Assembly: GCA_947497245.1 (NCBI GenBank)
Contig: CANMFO010000003.1
Location: 372,001 to 436,000, forward strand
Direction: 5' to 3'
Length of the DNA stretch: 64,000 nt
Source of the DNA: an uncultured Flavobacteriaceae bacterium
GTDB taxonomy: Bacteria > Bacteroidota > Bacteroidia > Flavobacteriales > Flavobacteriaceae
A program made the translations under genes and the position numbers. Position 1 is the stretch's first letter. Every line of letters begins with the position of its first letter. Below, in pieces: positions 41,450 to 49,791 of the stretch. Under the pieces are notes generated by a model that was not told where the DNA came from, did no database searches, and saw only the letters and a program-made list of their open reading frames with translations.

Positions 41450-44287
41450 TTAAAAACTATAATTGACACCCAAACTGAGAACCGATCCACTGTTGTAGGA
41501 ACGAACCGTTTGTTCCGTCTCTATTCCGGTGGTACTGGGTTTGACCAATTGTGTTCTTCTAATATCCGGATTTAACAGATTTCTGGCGATAAAACGCAAT
41601 CTCCAATGTTCTCCGAACTCTTTGATCAACACGGCATCGAGGGAAACAAACCCTTTCTCAATAATCGCATCATTATAGAACGTTTCGCTTTGACTCTGTA
41701 TTTCCGGTGCACCTAGCGCAAATATTTTGTCAGAAGCATAATTCGCTGTCAAAGATGCTGAAAGGGGATTTTCTGAAGGTGTGGAAAAGTTTAAGCTTGT
41801 GTTAACAATCCAGTCCGAAGCGCCCTGTAGGCCGGTCTTTGTTAAGTTTTTGTAACGAAACGTGCGGATGAAGACCCCATCGGCACCACGTACCTCTTTT
41901 AGGTCTTGTGAGTGCCACATCCGGGTGGCATTAAAATTGATCCCCAAATTGATTCCGGTCGGCATATCGCCCTCATCGTTTGCATTTATCAAGTCGATTT
42001 TGGTCTCCAGTTCAAAACCATAAATGGTCGCCTTGTCCCCCGAGTTGAAATAGGAAAAAACACCGGCAGAACCTCTGTCCTGAACTTTGTTGATGGGATC
42101 TTGGACGTCTTTGTAGAAGCCCGCCAAGGATACCAATTGCCCCGGGGAAGGGAAGTATTCCCATTTCAGGTCGTAATTGAGGTCTTTTGAGGCCTCCAAA
42201 TCCGGATTTCCGCGGGTAACCTGTCCGGTTTGGGAAACATATTCAAACGGGGAGATTTCCTTGAATTCGGGAAGGGTAATGGTCTTGCTTACGGCCAATC
42301 GAACAGCGTTTTTCCCGTTGAGGTCGTATTTTATATTAACGCTTGGATAAAGGTTGTTGTATTCTTTAACACTTTCCCCTATCCTCCCGGGAATGTTGCC
42401 AACGTCGTAGTTCACCGTGATATTATCGCCCTGATACCGCAATCCGGCATTAAAATTCCATTTCTCAAGGCTGACGTTAAAATCGGCAAAGGCCGCTTTG
42501 GAATCCAGCTTCCCTTCATACTGATCGGGGAGGAGTTCGTTAAGTTCCAGGACGCCGCTGTCCAGATTGGCCCGGTTGAATATCCCGCCCAGATTATCTA
42601 TCGATTCTGGATTGATGGCATTGGTGGATTGTTCCTCGACCCCGACAAATTTGGATCTGAAATCACGGTTTTTGTTCCTGTAGTTCAACCCCAGTTCAAC
42701 TTTGAACGATTTTCCATGATCTTCATCCTGTATGATTTGGAGGATGTTCTTTAGGTAACCGTTGAATTCATTGTCCGTGATCTCCTGTCTGGATTTTCGC
42801 TGCTGAAACCCCCCGGTACGTCCCAGCTGTACAAGGGTGCCGTTGGGCTCAAAATTGACTTCGTTCCGGATACGGTTGGGTTCGTCTGCCCTTAGGTTGT
42901 TATACCCCCCTGCCCATTCCAACCTATTTTTTTCCCCGAAGCGATGGGTTCCCAAAAGCTGGGTCACTATCAAACGGGTCTGCTTGATGTTCTGATCGCG
43001 CACAAATTGAAAAAGCCCTTCTGCTGGATCGGTTTCCTCAAATATGGTGCCCTCGCCGTTCCTGCCGCCTTCATAAACCTCATCGGAAAGTTTGTTGACC
43101 AAAAAAGTGCTCGATTTAAGCTTGTTTTTTTCGTTGATCAGATAGGTCAGGTCCAAAAGACCGCTTGTGGTCAACTTTTTGCTATAGACGGTCGCGTCGG
43201 TGATGGTATCGTCGATAAAATTCGAACGGAACTGCCGAAACAGGCCCTCGCCATATTCGTAGGCCTGCGATTGGGAAGCAGTCAGAAATGCGGAGAATTT
43301 TTCCTTGATTCGTTTCCCCGCGCTGATCGAATAATTGTAATTGACCGGCATCTTCTCTTTAACCGTATTCCAGCCTTGAACCGTGATCAAGTCCCTGGTG
43401 GTAGCATTTTGATCGTAAAATCCGAAATCGACATTCCTTTGGTTGGGGGAGACCTTGAAGTTGTCGAACACCCCGCTTTGGGCCACATTGGTATTTATTC
43501 CACCCCTTACCCCAACGGCAAGTTCTTCGGACCCGCGCAGCTCCCTGGCGGTAACGTTGATGGCCCCCGAAGATTGATCTGCCGAAGATTGTACGGCAAA
43601 GGTCTTGCTTACACTGACGTTTTGGATGACCCTTGTGGGGAACAGTCCCAGATCGATATTTTTCTTTTCAACATCATCGGAGGGTACGGGCAAGCCGTTT
43701 AAGGTCGTGGAAAGATACCGGTCGCCCAGTCCGCGGACAAATACGTCCCCGGAAGCCTCACTGCTCGAAACCCCCGATATTTTTGTGGTTGCCGTGGCAA
43801 CATCCGAAACCCCTATTTTGGCCAGTTGCTGGGCCCCGATGCTTTCTTTGATCTCGATGGCCTTTTTTTGGTCCAACAACAGGGCCACTTCGGAATCTTT
43901 TCGGGTAGTGGTCACTACCACTACCTCGTCCAGGGAAACCCCTTGGGAAGCGCTCATGGGCACATCGACCGTGGTCACTTTTCCCGCTACGACCTCCATA
44001 TTGGGGATTTCCACGGACTCGTACCCGAGATAGCTGTATACTACGGTGTAGAGGCCAGGTTCCAAGTTTGGAACTTCGTAAAGGCCATCAAAGTCGGAAG
44101 TGGTCCCTTTGGTGGTCCCTTTGATAAGTACATTGGCAAATGCGAGGGGCTCATCGTTCACTTCCTTATCAATTAGTTTTCCCGCGATACTGCCGGTGGC
44201 ATCCTGGGCACGTAACAACATACAGGAAAAAAGTGCGGTCAATACAATTGCTATTCTCAATGGATCTGATTTAGAAATTTGGTGCAA
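41450..44287 (-). CDS. TonB-dependent receptor with N-terminal CarboxypepD_reg-like domain
   Basis: The 945-residue outer-membrane protein has a signal peptide (ending LLRAQ), a CarboxypepD_reg-like domain (about 30-115: GSIAGKLIDKEVNDEPLAFA then GLYTVVYSYLGYESVEI), a plug (about 120-240: IGVSDVATATTKISGVSSSE, VFVRGLGDRYLSTTLNGLPV) and a 22-strand-type barrel ending in NYSF with the terminal Phe. Such receptors import large solutes such as siderophore, cobalamin, peptide or glycan ligands. The downstream lipoprotein is its probable partner. The divergent PhoB/PhoR genes and repeats in between make phosphate-linked control a testable idea. Confidence 0.95.
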   Translation of the reverse strand: MHQISKSDPLRIAIVLTALFSCMLLRAQDATGSIAGKLIDKEVNDEPLAFANVLIKGTTKGTTSDFDGLYEVPNLEPGLYTVVYSYLGYESVEIPNMEVVAGKVTTVDVPMSASQGVSLDEVVVVTTTRKDSEVALLLDQKKAIEIKESIGAQQLAKIGVSDVATATTKISGVSSSEASGDVFVRGLGDRYLSTTLNGLPVPSDDVEKKNIDLGLFPTRVIQNVSVSKTFAVQSSADQSSGAINVTARELRGSEELAVGVRGGINTNVAQSGVFDNFKVSPNQRNVDFGFYDQNATTRDLITVQGWNTVKEKMPVNYNYSISAGKRIKEKFSAFLTASQSQAYEYGEGLFRQFRSNFIDDTITDATVYSKKLTTSGLLDLTYLINEKNKLKSSTFLVNKLSDEVYEGGRNGEGTIFEETDPAEGLFQFVRDQNIKQTRLIVTQLLGTHRFGEKNRLEWAGGYNNLRADEPNRIRNEVNFEPNGTLVQLGRTGGFQQRKSRQEITDNEFNGYLKNILQIIQDEDHGKSFKVELGLNYRNKNRDFRSKFVGVEEQSTNAINPESIDNLGGIFNRANLDSGVLELNELLPDQYEGKLDSKAAFADFNVSLEKWNFNAGLRYQGDNITVNYDVGNIPGRIGESVKEYNNLYPSVNIKYDLNGKNAVRLAVSKTITLPEFKEISPFEYVSQTGQVTRGNPDLEASKDLNYDLKWEYFPSPGQLVSLAGFYKDVQDPINKVQDRGSAGVFSYFNSGDKATIYGFELETKIDLINANDEGDMPTGINLGINFNATRMWHSQDLKEVRGADGVFIRTFRYKNLTKTGLQGASDWIVNTSLNFSTPSENPLSASLTANYASDKIFALGAPEIQSQSETFYNDAIIEKGFVSLDAVLIKEFGEHWRLRFIARNLLNPDIRRTQLVKPSTTGIETEQTVRSYNSGSVLSLGVNYSF

Positions 44288-44346
44288 AGAACGTCAGGTG
44301 TTGTAAATGCCGTGTTATGTCTGTGTTAAACATTTATTTCTTCATA

Positions 44347-44363
44347 GTTACCTTAATGTTACC
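44347..44363. promoter_or_regulatory. Direct repeat GTTACC-N5-GTTACC, candidate OmpR/PhoB-family site
   Basis: GTTACC at 44347-44352 is repeated at 44358-44363, an 11-base period, which is the spacing used by OmpR/PhoB-type winged-helix regulators. It lies about 60 bases upstream of the TonB receptor start and in the region shared with phoB. No affinity data can be given. Confidence 0.4.
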
Positions 44364-44377
44364 ATATTAAATGAAGG

Positions 44378-44416
44378 TTAAGGGGTTTAAGGGTAATAGT
44401 ATTATCTTTACTTTTG
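44378..44416 (+). promoter_or_regulatory. phoB-like promoter: -7 box TACTTTTG with upstream TTAAGGG repeats
   Basis: TACTTTTG (44409-44416) is a perfect TAnnTTTG match. TTAAGGG at 44378-44384 is repeated at 44387-44393 (period 9) just upstream, where a -33 element would be; no TTG is present at proper spacing. This suits an activator-dependent promoter for the regulator gene at 44518. Confidence 0.4.
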
Positions 44417-44517
44417 AGCAGATAACCCATTCTGGAGTAGCTTAAAAATTACGAGGTAAAATCTGGGAGCCCTAGCGGCGAACCTTGTGCAATGCTCAGG
44501 AATACAAGTGTTTACAA

Positions 44518-45207
44518 ATGAAAAAAAGCGATATTAAGATTCTTTTGGTGGACGATGAGCCCGATATCCTTGAAATTGTGAGCTATAACCTTTCTGCTGA
44601 AGGCTATCAAGTGTTCACTGCCAGGAACGGGATGGAAGGTGTTGAAAAGGCCAAGAGAAAAGAACCCCATTTGATCATTCTTGATGTCATGATGCCGGAA
44701 ATGGATGGCATTGAAGCCTGTGAGACCATTAGGGGTACACCTGGCTTGGAACGGACCATCATCACTTTTCTTACGGCAAGGGGAGAAGACTATTCGCAAG
44801 TGGCGGGATTTGATGCCGGAGCGGACGACTACATCACAAAGCCTATTAAGCCAAAAGTACTGTTGAGTAAGGTAAAGGCCCTGCTAAGAAGGTTGAAAGA
44901 AGATGATAGGAAAGAACAGGACGATATCTTCAAAGTGGGCAAGCTGGTCATCAACCGGGAAGAATATAAAATTGTGAACGACGGTACCGAGCTTGTACTT
45001 CCCAGAAAGGAATTCGAATTGTTATCGTTACTCAGTTCCAAACCCAACAAGGTATTCAAGCGAGAGGTTATCCTCGATAGGGTCTGGGGCAACGAGGTTG
45101 TAGTGGGTGGACGTACCATCGATGTCCATATTCGCAAGCTTCGTGAGAAAATCGGTGACAATCATTTTAAGACGGTCAAAGGGGTCGGTTATAAGTTTGT
45201 AATTTAA
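44518..45207 (+). CDS. phoB: Response regulator, OmpR/PhoB family
   Basis: From the ATG at 44518 the 229-residue protein has a receiver domain (LLVDDEPDILEIVSYNLSAE; phospho-acceptor Asp56 in LIILDVMMPEMDG; signalling Lys in YITKPIKPKV) and a winged-helix DNA-binding domain (FELLSLLSSKPNKVFKREV, then GRTIDVHIRKLREKIGD and VKGVGYKFVI). An earlier in-frame ATG at 44485 gives a leader without similarity. The PhoR-like kinase follows 104 bases downstream. The phosphate-response name is inferred from family resemblance and the PhoB-PhoR order, and is not certain. Confidence 0.88.
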   Translation: MKKSDIKILLVDDEPDILEIVSYNLSAEGYQVFTARNGMEGVEKAKRKEPHLIILDVMMPEMDGIEACETIRGTPGLERTIITFLTARGEDYSQVAGFDAGADDYITKPIKPKVLLSKVKALLRRLKEDDRKEQDDIFKVGKLVINREEYKIVNDGTELVLPRKEFELLSLLSSKPNKVFKREVILDRVWGNEVVVGGRTIDVHIRKLREKIGDNHFKTVKGVGYKFVI

Positions 45208-45311
45208 GTAATCGCTTAATATTTCCGGTTGTCCCCAAACTTGGGGCGTAAAGATTACTTTTGTACCACACTTGGCAGCGGGCCAAGTGGTAAAATGTAA
45301 AAGGATTCCCG

Positions 45312-46367
45312 ATGGCCATTAAATTAAGGAAGTCATATAGGTTCGCCCTGCGTTCCGCTTTTATGCTCACCTTATGCTCCACCGGCCTTTTGGGAGGACT
45401 GCTGTATGTACTGCACCGGATGGATTGGGCCTTGTTGGCTCTTTTCAGCCTCTTGTTTTTTGCCATTTCCTTTGCGATACTCCAATTTAGGATACAACGC
45501 TATATCTACCGACGGGTAAAAAAAATATATGACGATGTGGCCCTTCTGGAATCCACCTCTCTGGGGTCGGATCCCATTACCACGGACATGCGTACATTGA
45601 CCGAGGAAATTGAAAAATTTGCCAAGGACAAAAAAATAGAGATCGATACCCTTAAGATCAGGGAGGAATACCGCAAAGATTTTCTGGGAAATGTGTCGCA
45701 TGAACTCAAAACCCCTTTGTTTACCGTGCAGGGCTATCTCGAAACCCTTTTGGACGGGGCCATAAATGATAAGAACGTCCGAAAAAAATACCTACAGCGG
45801 GCCAACAAAGCGGTAGAAAGGTTGATTTACATTGTAAAAGACCTCGATTTGATTACCAAGCTCGAAGTGGGTGAATTGAACTTGGAGCGCGCGAATTTTG
45901 ATATTATAGAGTTGATCACCGGCGTCTTTGAACTTCTCGAAATGAAGTCGGCCAAAAAAGACATCACCCTAACCTTTGATCTGGAATATCCGGAGCCCAT
46001 TGAAGTGTATGCCGACAGGGAAAAAATACAACAGGTACTCACCAATCTGTTGGTGAACTCCATCAAGTATGGCCAAACCAAGGGCACTACCGAGGTAAGT
46101 GTGGAGAACCTCATTAAGAACAAGGTCATTGTCAGGGTAACGGATAATGGGGAGGGAATTCCAGAACAGCATATTCCGAGGCTTTTCGAGCGTTTCTACC
46201 GAGTGGATAAAAGCGGTAGCCGTAGAGAGGGGGGCTCGGGGCTCGGGCTTTCCATCGTGAAGCACATTATTGAGGCCCATGGTGAGAAAATCTATGTGGA
46301 AAGCGTTGAAGAAGTTGGTTCGGAGTTTTCCTTTACCCTGGAAAAGGCACAGAACAACGCTCCATAG
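45312..46367 (+). CDS. phoR: Sensor histidine kinase, PhoR-like
   Basis: The 351-residue protein has two membrane segments near the N-terminus (about 14-33 and 39-58) with almost no periplasmic loop, as in PhoR. The HisKA domain carries FLGNVSHELKTPLFTVQGYL with His130. The ATP-binding domain shows QQVLTNLLVNSIKYGQ (N box), VRVTDNGEGIPEQHIPRLFE (G1/F box) and GGSGLGLSIVKHIIEAHG (G2). No PAS domain is obvious. With the response regulator it forms a two-component pair, and the lack of a sensing loop suggests it senses through other membrane proteins. Confidence 0.92.
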   Translation: MAIKLRKSYRFALRSAFMLTLCSTGLLGGLLYVLHRMDWALLALFSLLFFAISFAILQFRIQRYIYRRVKKIYDDVALLESTSLGSDPITTDMRTLTEEIEKFAKDKKIEIDTLKIREEYRKDFLGNVSHELKTPLFTVQGYLETLLDGAINDKNVRKKYLQRANKAVERLIYIVKDLDLITKLEVGELNLERANFDIIELITGVFELLEMKSAKKDITLTFDLEYPEPIEVYADREKIQQVLTNLLVNSIKYGQTKGTTEVSVENLIKNKVIVRVTDNGEGIPEQHIPRLFERFYRVDKSGSRREGGSGLGLSIVKHIIEAHGEKIYVESVEEVGSEFSFTLEKAQNNAP

Positions 46368-46528
46368 TCGATTCAGAGGTAAACGGGCTTACGCGCCCAT
46401 GGTCCGGCAAAGCCCTGATAAGGAGGACGGCCCATATTCGTTCTGCCTCGAACATGAAAGCAAGGGAACGGCATCCGTAAGCTGGACGGATTTCCTTAGT
46501 TTTGCCAAATCATTAAATTTTTGTTGCG

Positions 46529-47200
46529 GTGGGAAGCAAAAATAAGCTCAAACGGTTTAAGGAGAACGAAACGTTCAAAAATGTGATCCAGCCCGGACGG
46601 GAGGAAATCGCCAATGGATCGTTCGCCCTAAAGGGAAACTGGGCCGAACATTTCGGCAACGACAACCCTATAGTGTTGGAGCTGGGCTGCGGTAAGGGAG
46701 AATATACTGTTGGTCTGGCCAAACAGGCCCCGGACAAAAACTTCATCGGAATCGATATCAAAGGGGCCAGGTTTTGGAGGGGGGCAAAAACGGCCTTGGC
46801 CGAAAATCTGGAGAATGTGGCCTTTTTGCGCGTACAGATCGAATTGATCGATGAACTATTCGGTGAAAGCGAAGTATCCGGGATATGGATCACCTTCCCG
46901 GACCCACAAATTAAATACAAGCGCACCAAACACCGCATGACCAATAAAAATTTCTTGGACAAGTATAGGAGGATCCTCCACCCGGAAGGGGTCGTGAACC
47001 TAAAGACCGATAGCGAGTTTATGCACGGCTATACCTTAGGGCTGCTTCACGGCCTGGACCTAGAGGTCATCTACGCCAACCACGACGTCTACAAAAACGC
47101 GGGAAGCCCAAAAGAGGTTTTGGATATACAGACCTTCTACGAAAATCAGTACCTTGAGCAGGGAAAACCGATCACGTATATCCAGTTTAAGGTAAACTAA
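46529..47200 (+). CDS. trmB: tRNA (guanosine(46)-N7)-methyltransferase
   Basis: TrmB makes m7G46 in tRNA. The 223-residue product begins at GTG (46529) and shows VLELGCGKGEYTVGLAKQAP (SAM site), FIGIDIKGARFWRGAKTALA, and the tRNA-handling IWITFPDPQIKYKRTKHRMT, which match the family. The sequence NLKTDSEFMHGYT and YENQYLEQGKPITYIQF completes it. TTTTTG at 46518-46523 lies only about 5 bases before the start codon, so the mRNA may be nearly leaderless. Confidence 0.95.
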   Translation: MGSKNKLKRFKENETFKNVIQPGREEIANGSFALKGNWAEHFGNDNPIVLELGCGKGEYTVGLAKQAPDKNFIGIDIKGARFWRGAKTALAENLENVAFLRVQIELIDELFGESEVSGIWITFPDPQIKYKRTKHRMTNKNFLDKYRRILHPEGVVNLKTDSEFMHGYTLGLLHGLDLEVIYANHDVYKNAGSPKEVLDIQTFYENQYLEQGKPITYIQFKVN

Positions 47201-47202
47201 GC

Positions 47203-47832
47203 ATGCAACACCTGCTCATCCTGTTTTTTGCTACTTTTTCCGCGGCGGCCATGGCAACGGTCCCGCCGGGGCTGCTGAACATGAATGCGGCCAAGGTAAG
47301 TGTGGAAAAGGGCAAATTGAACGGCGTGATCTTCAGCCTTGGTGTTTCCAGTATGATCTTGATCCAAGCGTACATCGCCGTGATGATCTCGAAATTTTTC
47401 CATAGAAATCCCGAGGTGATCGATTGGCTGTTGAAAGTTGCCCTGATCGTATTCGCCTTTTTTGCCGTGTACTTTTTTATGGCGGCAAGGCAAAACAAAA
47501 AAAAGATTCCCAAAACGGTCGTGGTAAGCAAAAGAAACAGCTATTTCAGGGGTTTTTTGTTGGCCGCTGTCAACCTATTGACCATTCCCTACTACAGTGG
47601 CCTCAATGCGATGTGGAATGCTTCCGGTTGGATCAAGTTTGAGATTACGGATATTCTGACCTTTATACTAGCAGCCGGCCTGGGCACCTTTTCCGTACTG
47701 TACCTCTACGTTTTTTACTTCAACAAATTGGAACAAAAAACGGACGGTTTTTCTAAAAACAGCAACTTTATCCTGAGCGGCTTGATGGTGCTCTTATTGG
47801 TGATAACCATAATCCGAATATTCTGCATATGA
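47203..47832 (+). CDS. LysE family translocator
   Basis: The 209-residue protein has six membrane segments and the LysE-type N-terminus ATFSAAAMATVPPGLLNMNA with the conserved Pro/Gly/Pro run. LysE proteins export amino acids or metabolites. The start is 2 bases after the trmB stop, and the alkyltransferase-like gene overlaps its stop by ATGA, so the three may share a transcript. Confidence 0.87.
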   Translation: MQHLLILFFATFSAAAMATVPPGLLNMNAAKVSVEKGKLNGVIFSLGVSSMILIQAYIAVMISKFFHRNPEVIDWLLKVALIVFAFFAVYFFMAARQNKKKIPKTVVVSKRNSYFRGFLLAAVNLLTIPYYSGLNAMWNASGWIKFEITDILTFILAAGLGTFSVLYLYVFYFNKLEQKTDGFSKNSNFILSGLMVLLLVITIIRIFCI

Positions 47833-48176
47833 CAAGACCGGAAAATCAGAACTTCTTCCAAAGGGTCTATGAAGTGGCCAAACAGATCCCCTATGGCAGG
47901 GTCACTTCCTATGGGGCCATTGCCAAATATCTGGGCGCTGCCCGTAGTGCCCGAATGGTGGGTTGGGCCATGAACGGTGCGGGCAGCGTACCCGACGTCC
48001 CGGCGCACAGGGTGGTCAACAAGATAGGGCTGCTTACCGGAAAACATCATTTTGACGGTACCAACCTGATGCAGCAATTGCTGGAGAACGAGGGCGTTCA
48101 GGTAGTCGACAACCAGATCATCGATTTCGAACGGCATTTTTGGGACCCTTTTAAAGAGCTGGGGGCCGAGGTGTAA
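47829..48176 (+). CDS. Alkyltransferase-like (ATL) DNA-repair protein, no active-site cysteine
   Basis: The 115-residue product is the DNA-binding domain of the O6-alkylguanine transferase family: FFQRVYEVAKQIPYGRVTSY, GAARSARMVGWAMNG, then VPAHRVVNKIGLLTGKHHF. The methyl-accepting PCHR cysteine is replaced by Ala (PAHR), the mark of ATL proteins, which recognise O6-alkylguanine and hand it to nucleotide excision repair. It overlaps the LysE gene by ATGA. Confidence 0.9.
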   Translation: MTRPENQNFFQRVYEVAKQIPYGRVTSYGAIAKYLGAARSARMVGWAMNGAGSVPDVPAHRVVNKIGLLTGKHHFDGTNLMQQLLENEGVQVVDNQIIDFERHFWDPFKELGAEV

Positions 48177-48268
48177 TTTCACCTTCCGGGATGCCACGGC
48201 GATCGTGCCAAAGGTTTCATTGCAATAGGCCGGGCCAATACCACCATGGCACATTTCGATCACAAGCC

Positions 48269-48299
48269 TTTAGGGTCTCGACCCTAAACCCTATCTTTG
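48269..48299 (+). promoter_or_regulatory. Palindrome and -7 box upstream of the Mrp gene
   Basis: TTTAGGGT (48269-48276), four bases CTCG, and ACCCTAAA (48281-48288) form a perfect 8-bp inverted repeat. The -7 box TATCTTTG (48292-48299, perfect TAnnTTTG) begins three bases after it. No T-run follows, so it is a weak terminator for the upstream genes. Its place next to the box fits an operator; hairpin or operator cannot be told apart by sequence. Confidence 0.55.
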
Positions 48300-48337
48300 T
48301 AATTTAGAATGAATTTGAATAGGAAGCAGTTAAGCGG

Positions 48338-49477
48338 ATGAAAATAGACAAGCAAGCGGTATTGGGCGCATTGGAAAAAATCACCGTTCCCGGAGAAGGC
48401 CAGAATATGGTCGAAAGCGGTGCGGTAAGGAACATCCAGATTTTCGGCGATGAGGTCGAAGTGGACATCACCATTCGCAATCCCAGCCTTCAGGCCCGGA
48501 AAAAGACCGAAGTGGAAATTTTAAAGATCATCCACAAAGAGGTCTACGAAAAGGCAAAGATAAAGATCAATGTTAAGGTCGATGCCCCGACCAAACCCAA
48601 AACGAACGAAATTAAGGGGAAGCCCATTCCGGGAATCAAGAACATCATTGCCGTAGCTTCTGGAAAAGGGGGCGTGGGGAAATCAACGGTAACAGCAAAT
48701 CTGGCGGTGACCTTGGCCAAAATGGGCTTCAAGGTGGGCCTGCTGGACGCCGACATTTACGGGCCCTCCATGCCGATCATGTTCGATGTGGCACATGAAA
48801 AGCCCCTTGCGGTCAACGTTCAGGGGAAGTCCAAAATGAAGCCCGTGGAAAGTTATGGGGTACAACTGTTGTCCATAGGATTTTTTACCCAGCCCAACCA
48901 AGCGGTTATTTGGAGGGGACCCATGGCGTCAAAGGCCTTGAACCAAATGATTTTTGATGCCCATTGGGGCGATTTGGATTTCATGTTGCTGGATCTCCCC
49001 CCGGGAACGGGTGATATCCACCTCAGTATCATGCAGGCCATGCCCGTAACGGGAGCGGTCATTGTAAGCACCCCCCAGGAAGTGGCCTTGGCCGATGCCC
49101 GAAAAGGCGTGGCCATGTTCCAACAAGAATCGATCAATGTGCCCGTTTTGGGGATTGCGGAGAATATGGCGTATTTTACGCCCGAGGAGCTTCCAAACAA
49201 TAAGTATTATATCTTTGGAAAGGAAGGGGCCAAGCATCTGTCGGAAGACCTGAAGGTTCCATTTTTAGGAGAAATTCCCTTGGTACAGAGCATTCGTGAG
49301 GCCGGAGACATCGGCAGACCGGCGGCCATGCAGACGGCTACCCCCATTGAAGCGGCTTTTGAAGAGCTCACCAAGAACGTGGTACGGGAGGTAGTGTCCA
49401 GAAACAAAAGCCTTCCACCCACGGAAGCGATAAAAATAACAACAATGGCGGGTTGTTCCGCAGTGAAAAAGCAGTAA
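48338..49477 (+). CDS. Mrp/NBP35-family P-loop ATPase, iron-sulfur cluster carrier
   Basis: The 379-residue protein has an N-terminal MIP18/DUF59 domain (about 5-80) and a deviant Walker A ATPase domain (SGKGGVGKSTVTANLAVTLA near residue 108), LDADIYGPSMPIMF and LLDLPPGTGDIHLSIMQA. Family members assemble or transfer Fe-S clusters. The C-terminal part shows no CxxC that I can identify with confidence. The NifU-like gene follows after 1 base. Confidence 0.93.
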   Translation: MKIDKQAVLGALEKITVPGEGQNMVESGAVRNIQIFGDEVEVDITIRNPSLQARKKTEVEILKIIHKEVYEKAKIKINVKVDAPTKPKTNEIKGKPIPGIKNIIAVASGKGGVGKSTVTANLAVTLAKMGFKVGLLDADIYGPSMPIMFDVAHEKPLAVNVQGKSKMKPVESYGVQLLSIGFFTQPNQAVIWRGPMASKALNQMIFDAHWGDLDFMLLDLPPGTGDIHLSIMQAMPVTGAVIVSTPQEVALADARKGVAMFQQESINVPVLGIAENMAYFTPEELPNNKYYIFGKEGAKHLSEDLKVPFLGEIPLVQSIREAGDIGRPAAMQTATPIEAAFEELTKNVVREVVSRNKSLPPTEAIKITTMAGCSAVKKQ

Positions 49478-49478
49478 T

Positions 49479-49718
49479 ATGACATCGGAAGAGCTTAAAA
49501 CGAATGTGGAAAAAGCCCTAGAGGAGATCCGGCCTTTTTTACAGAGCGATGGCGGCGATATCTCATTGGTCTCCATTGACAATGAAAACTCTGTAAAAGT
49601 ACGTCTGGAAGGTGCTTGCGTAGGTTGTACGGTAAACCAAATGACCCTGAAGAGCGGTGTGGAAATGACCATTAAAAAATTTGCTCCACAGATCGAGGAA
49701 GTTATCAATGTTTCCTGA
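49479..49718 (+). CDS. NifU-like Fe-S scaffold domain protein
   Basis: The 79-residue protein is the NifU C-terminal (Nfu) domain alone: VEKALEEIRPFLQSDGGDIS, then EGACVGCTVNQMTLKSGVEM with CxxC that binds an Fe-S cluster. It carries clusters to target proteins. It follows the Mrp gene by 1 base, indicating co-transcription. Confidence 0.95.
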   Translation: MTSEELKTNVEKALEEIRPFLQSDGGDISLVSIDNENSVKVRLEGACVGCTVNQMTLKSGVEMTIKKFAPQIEEVINVS

Positions 49719-49736
49719 GGAAGTTGAGCAATATCA

Positions 49737-49744
49737 TATTTTTG
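49737..49744 (+). promoter_or_regulatory. -7 box for the ferredoxin-NADP reductase gene
   Basis: TATTTTTG is a perfect TAnnTTTG match 47 bases before the ATG at 49792. Confidence 0.45.
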
Positions 49745-49791
49745 GGACCGCGGGGGACATAGCTTTGCCATGATTTAAACTGGACTTCTGA

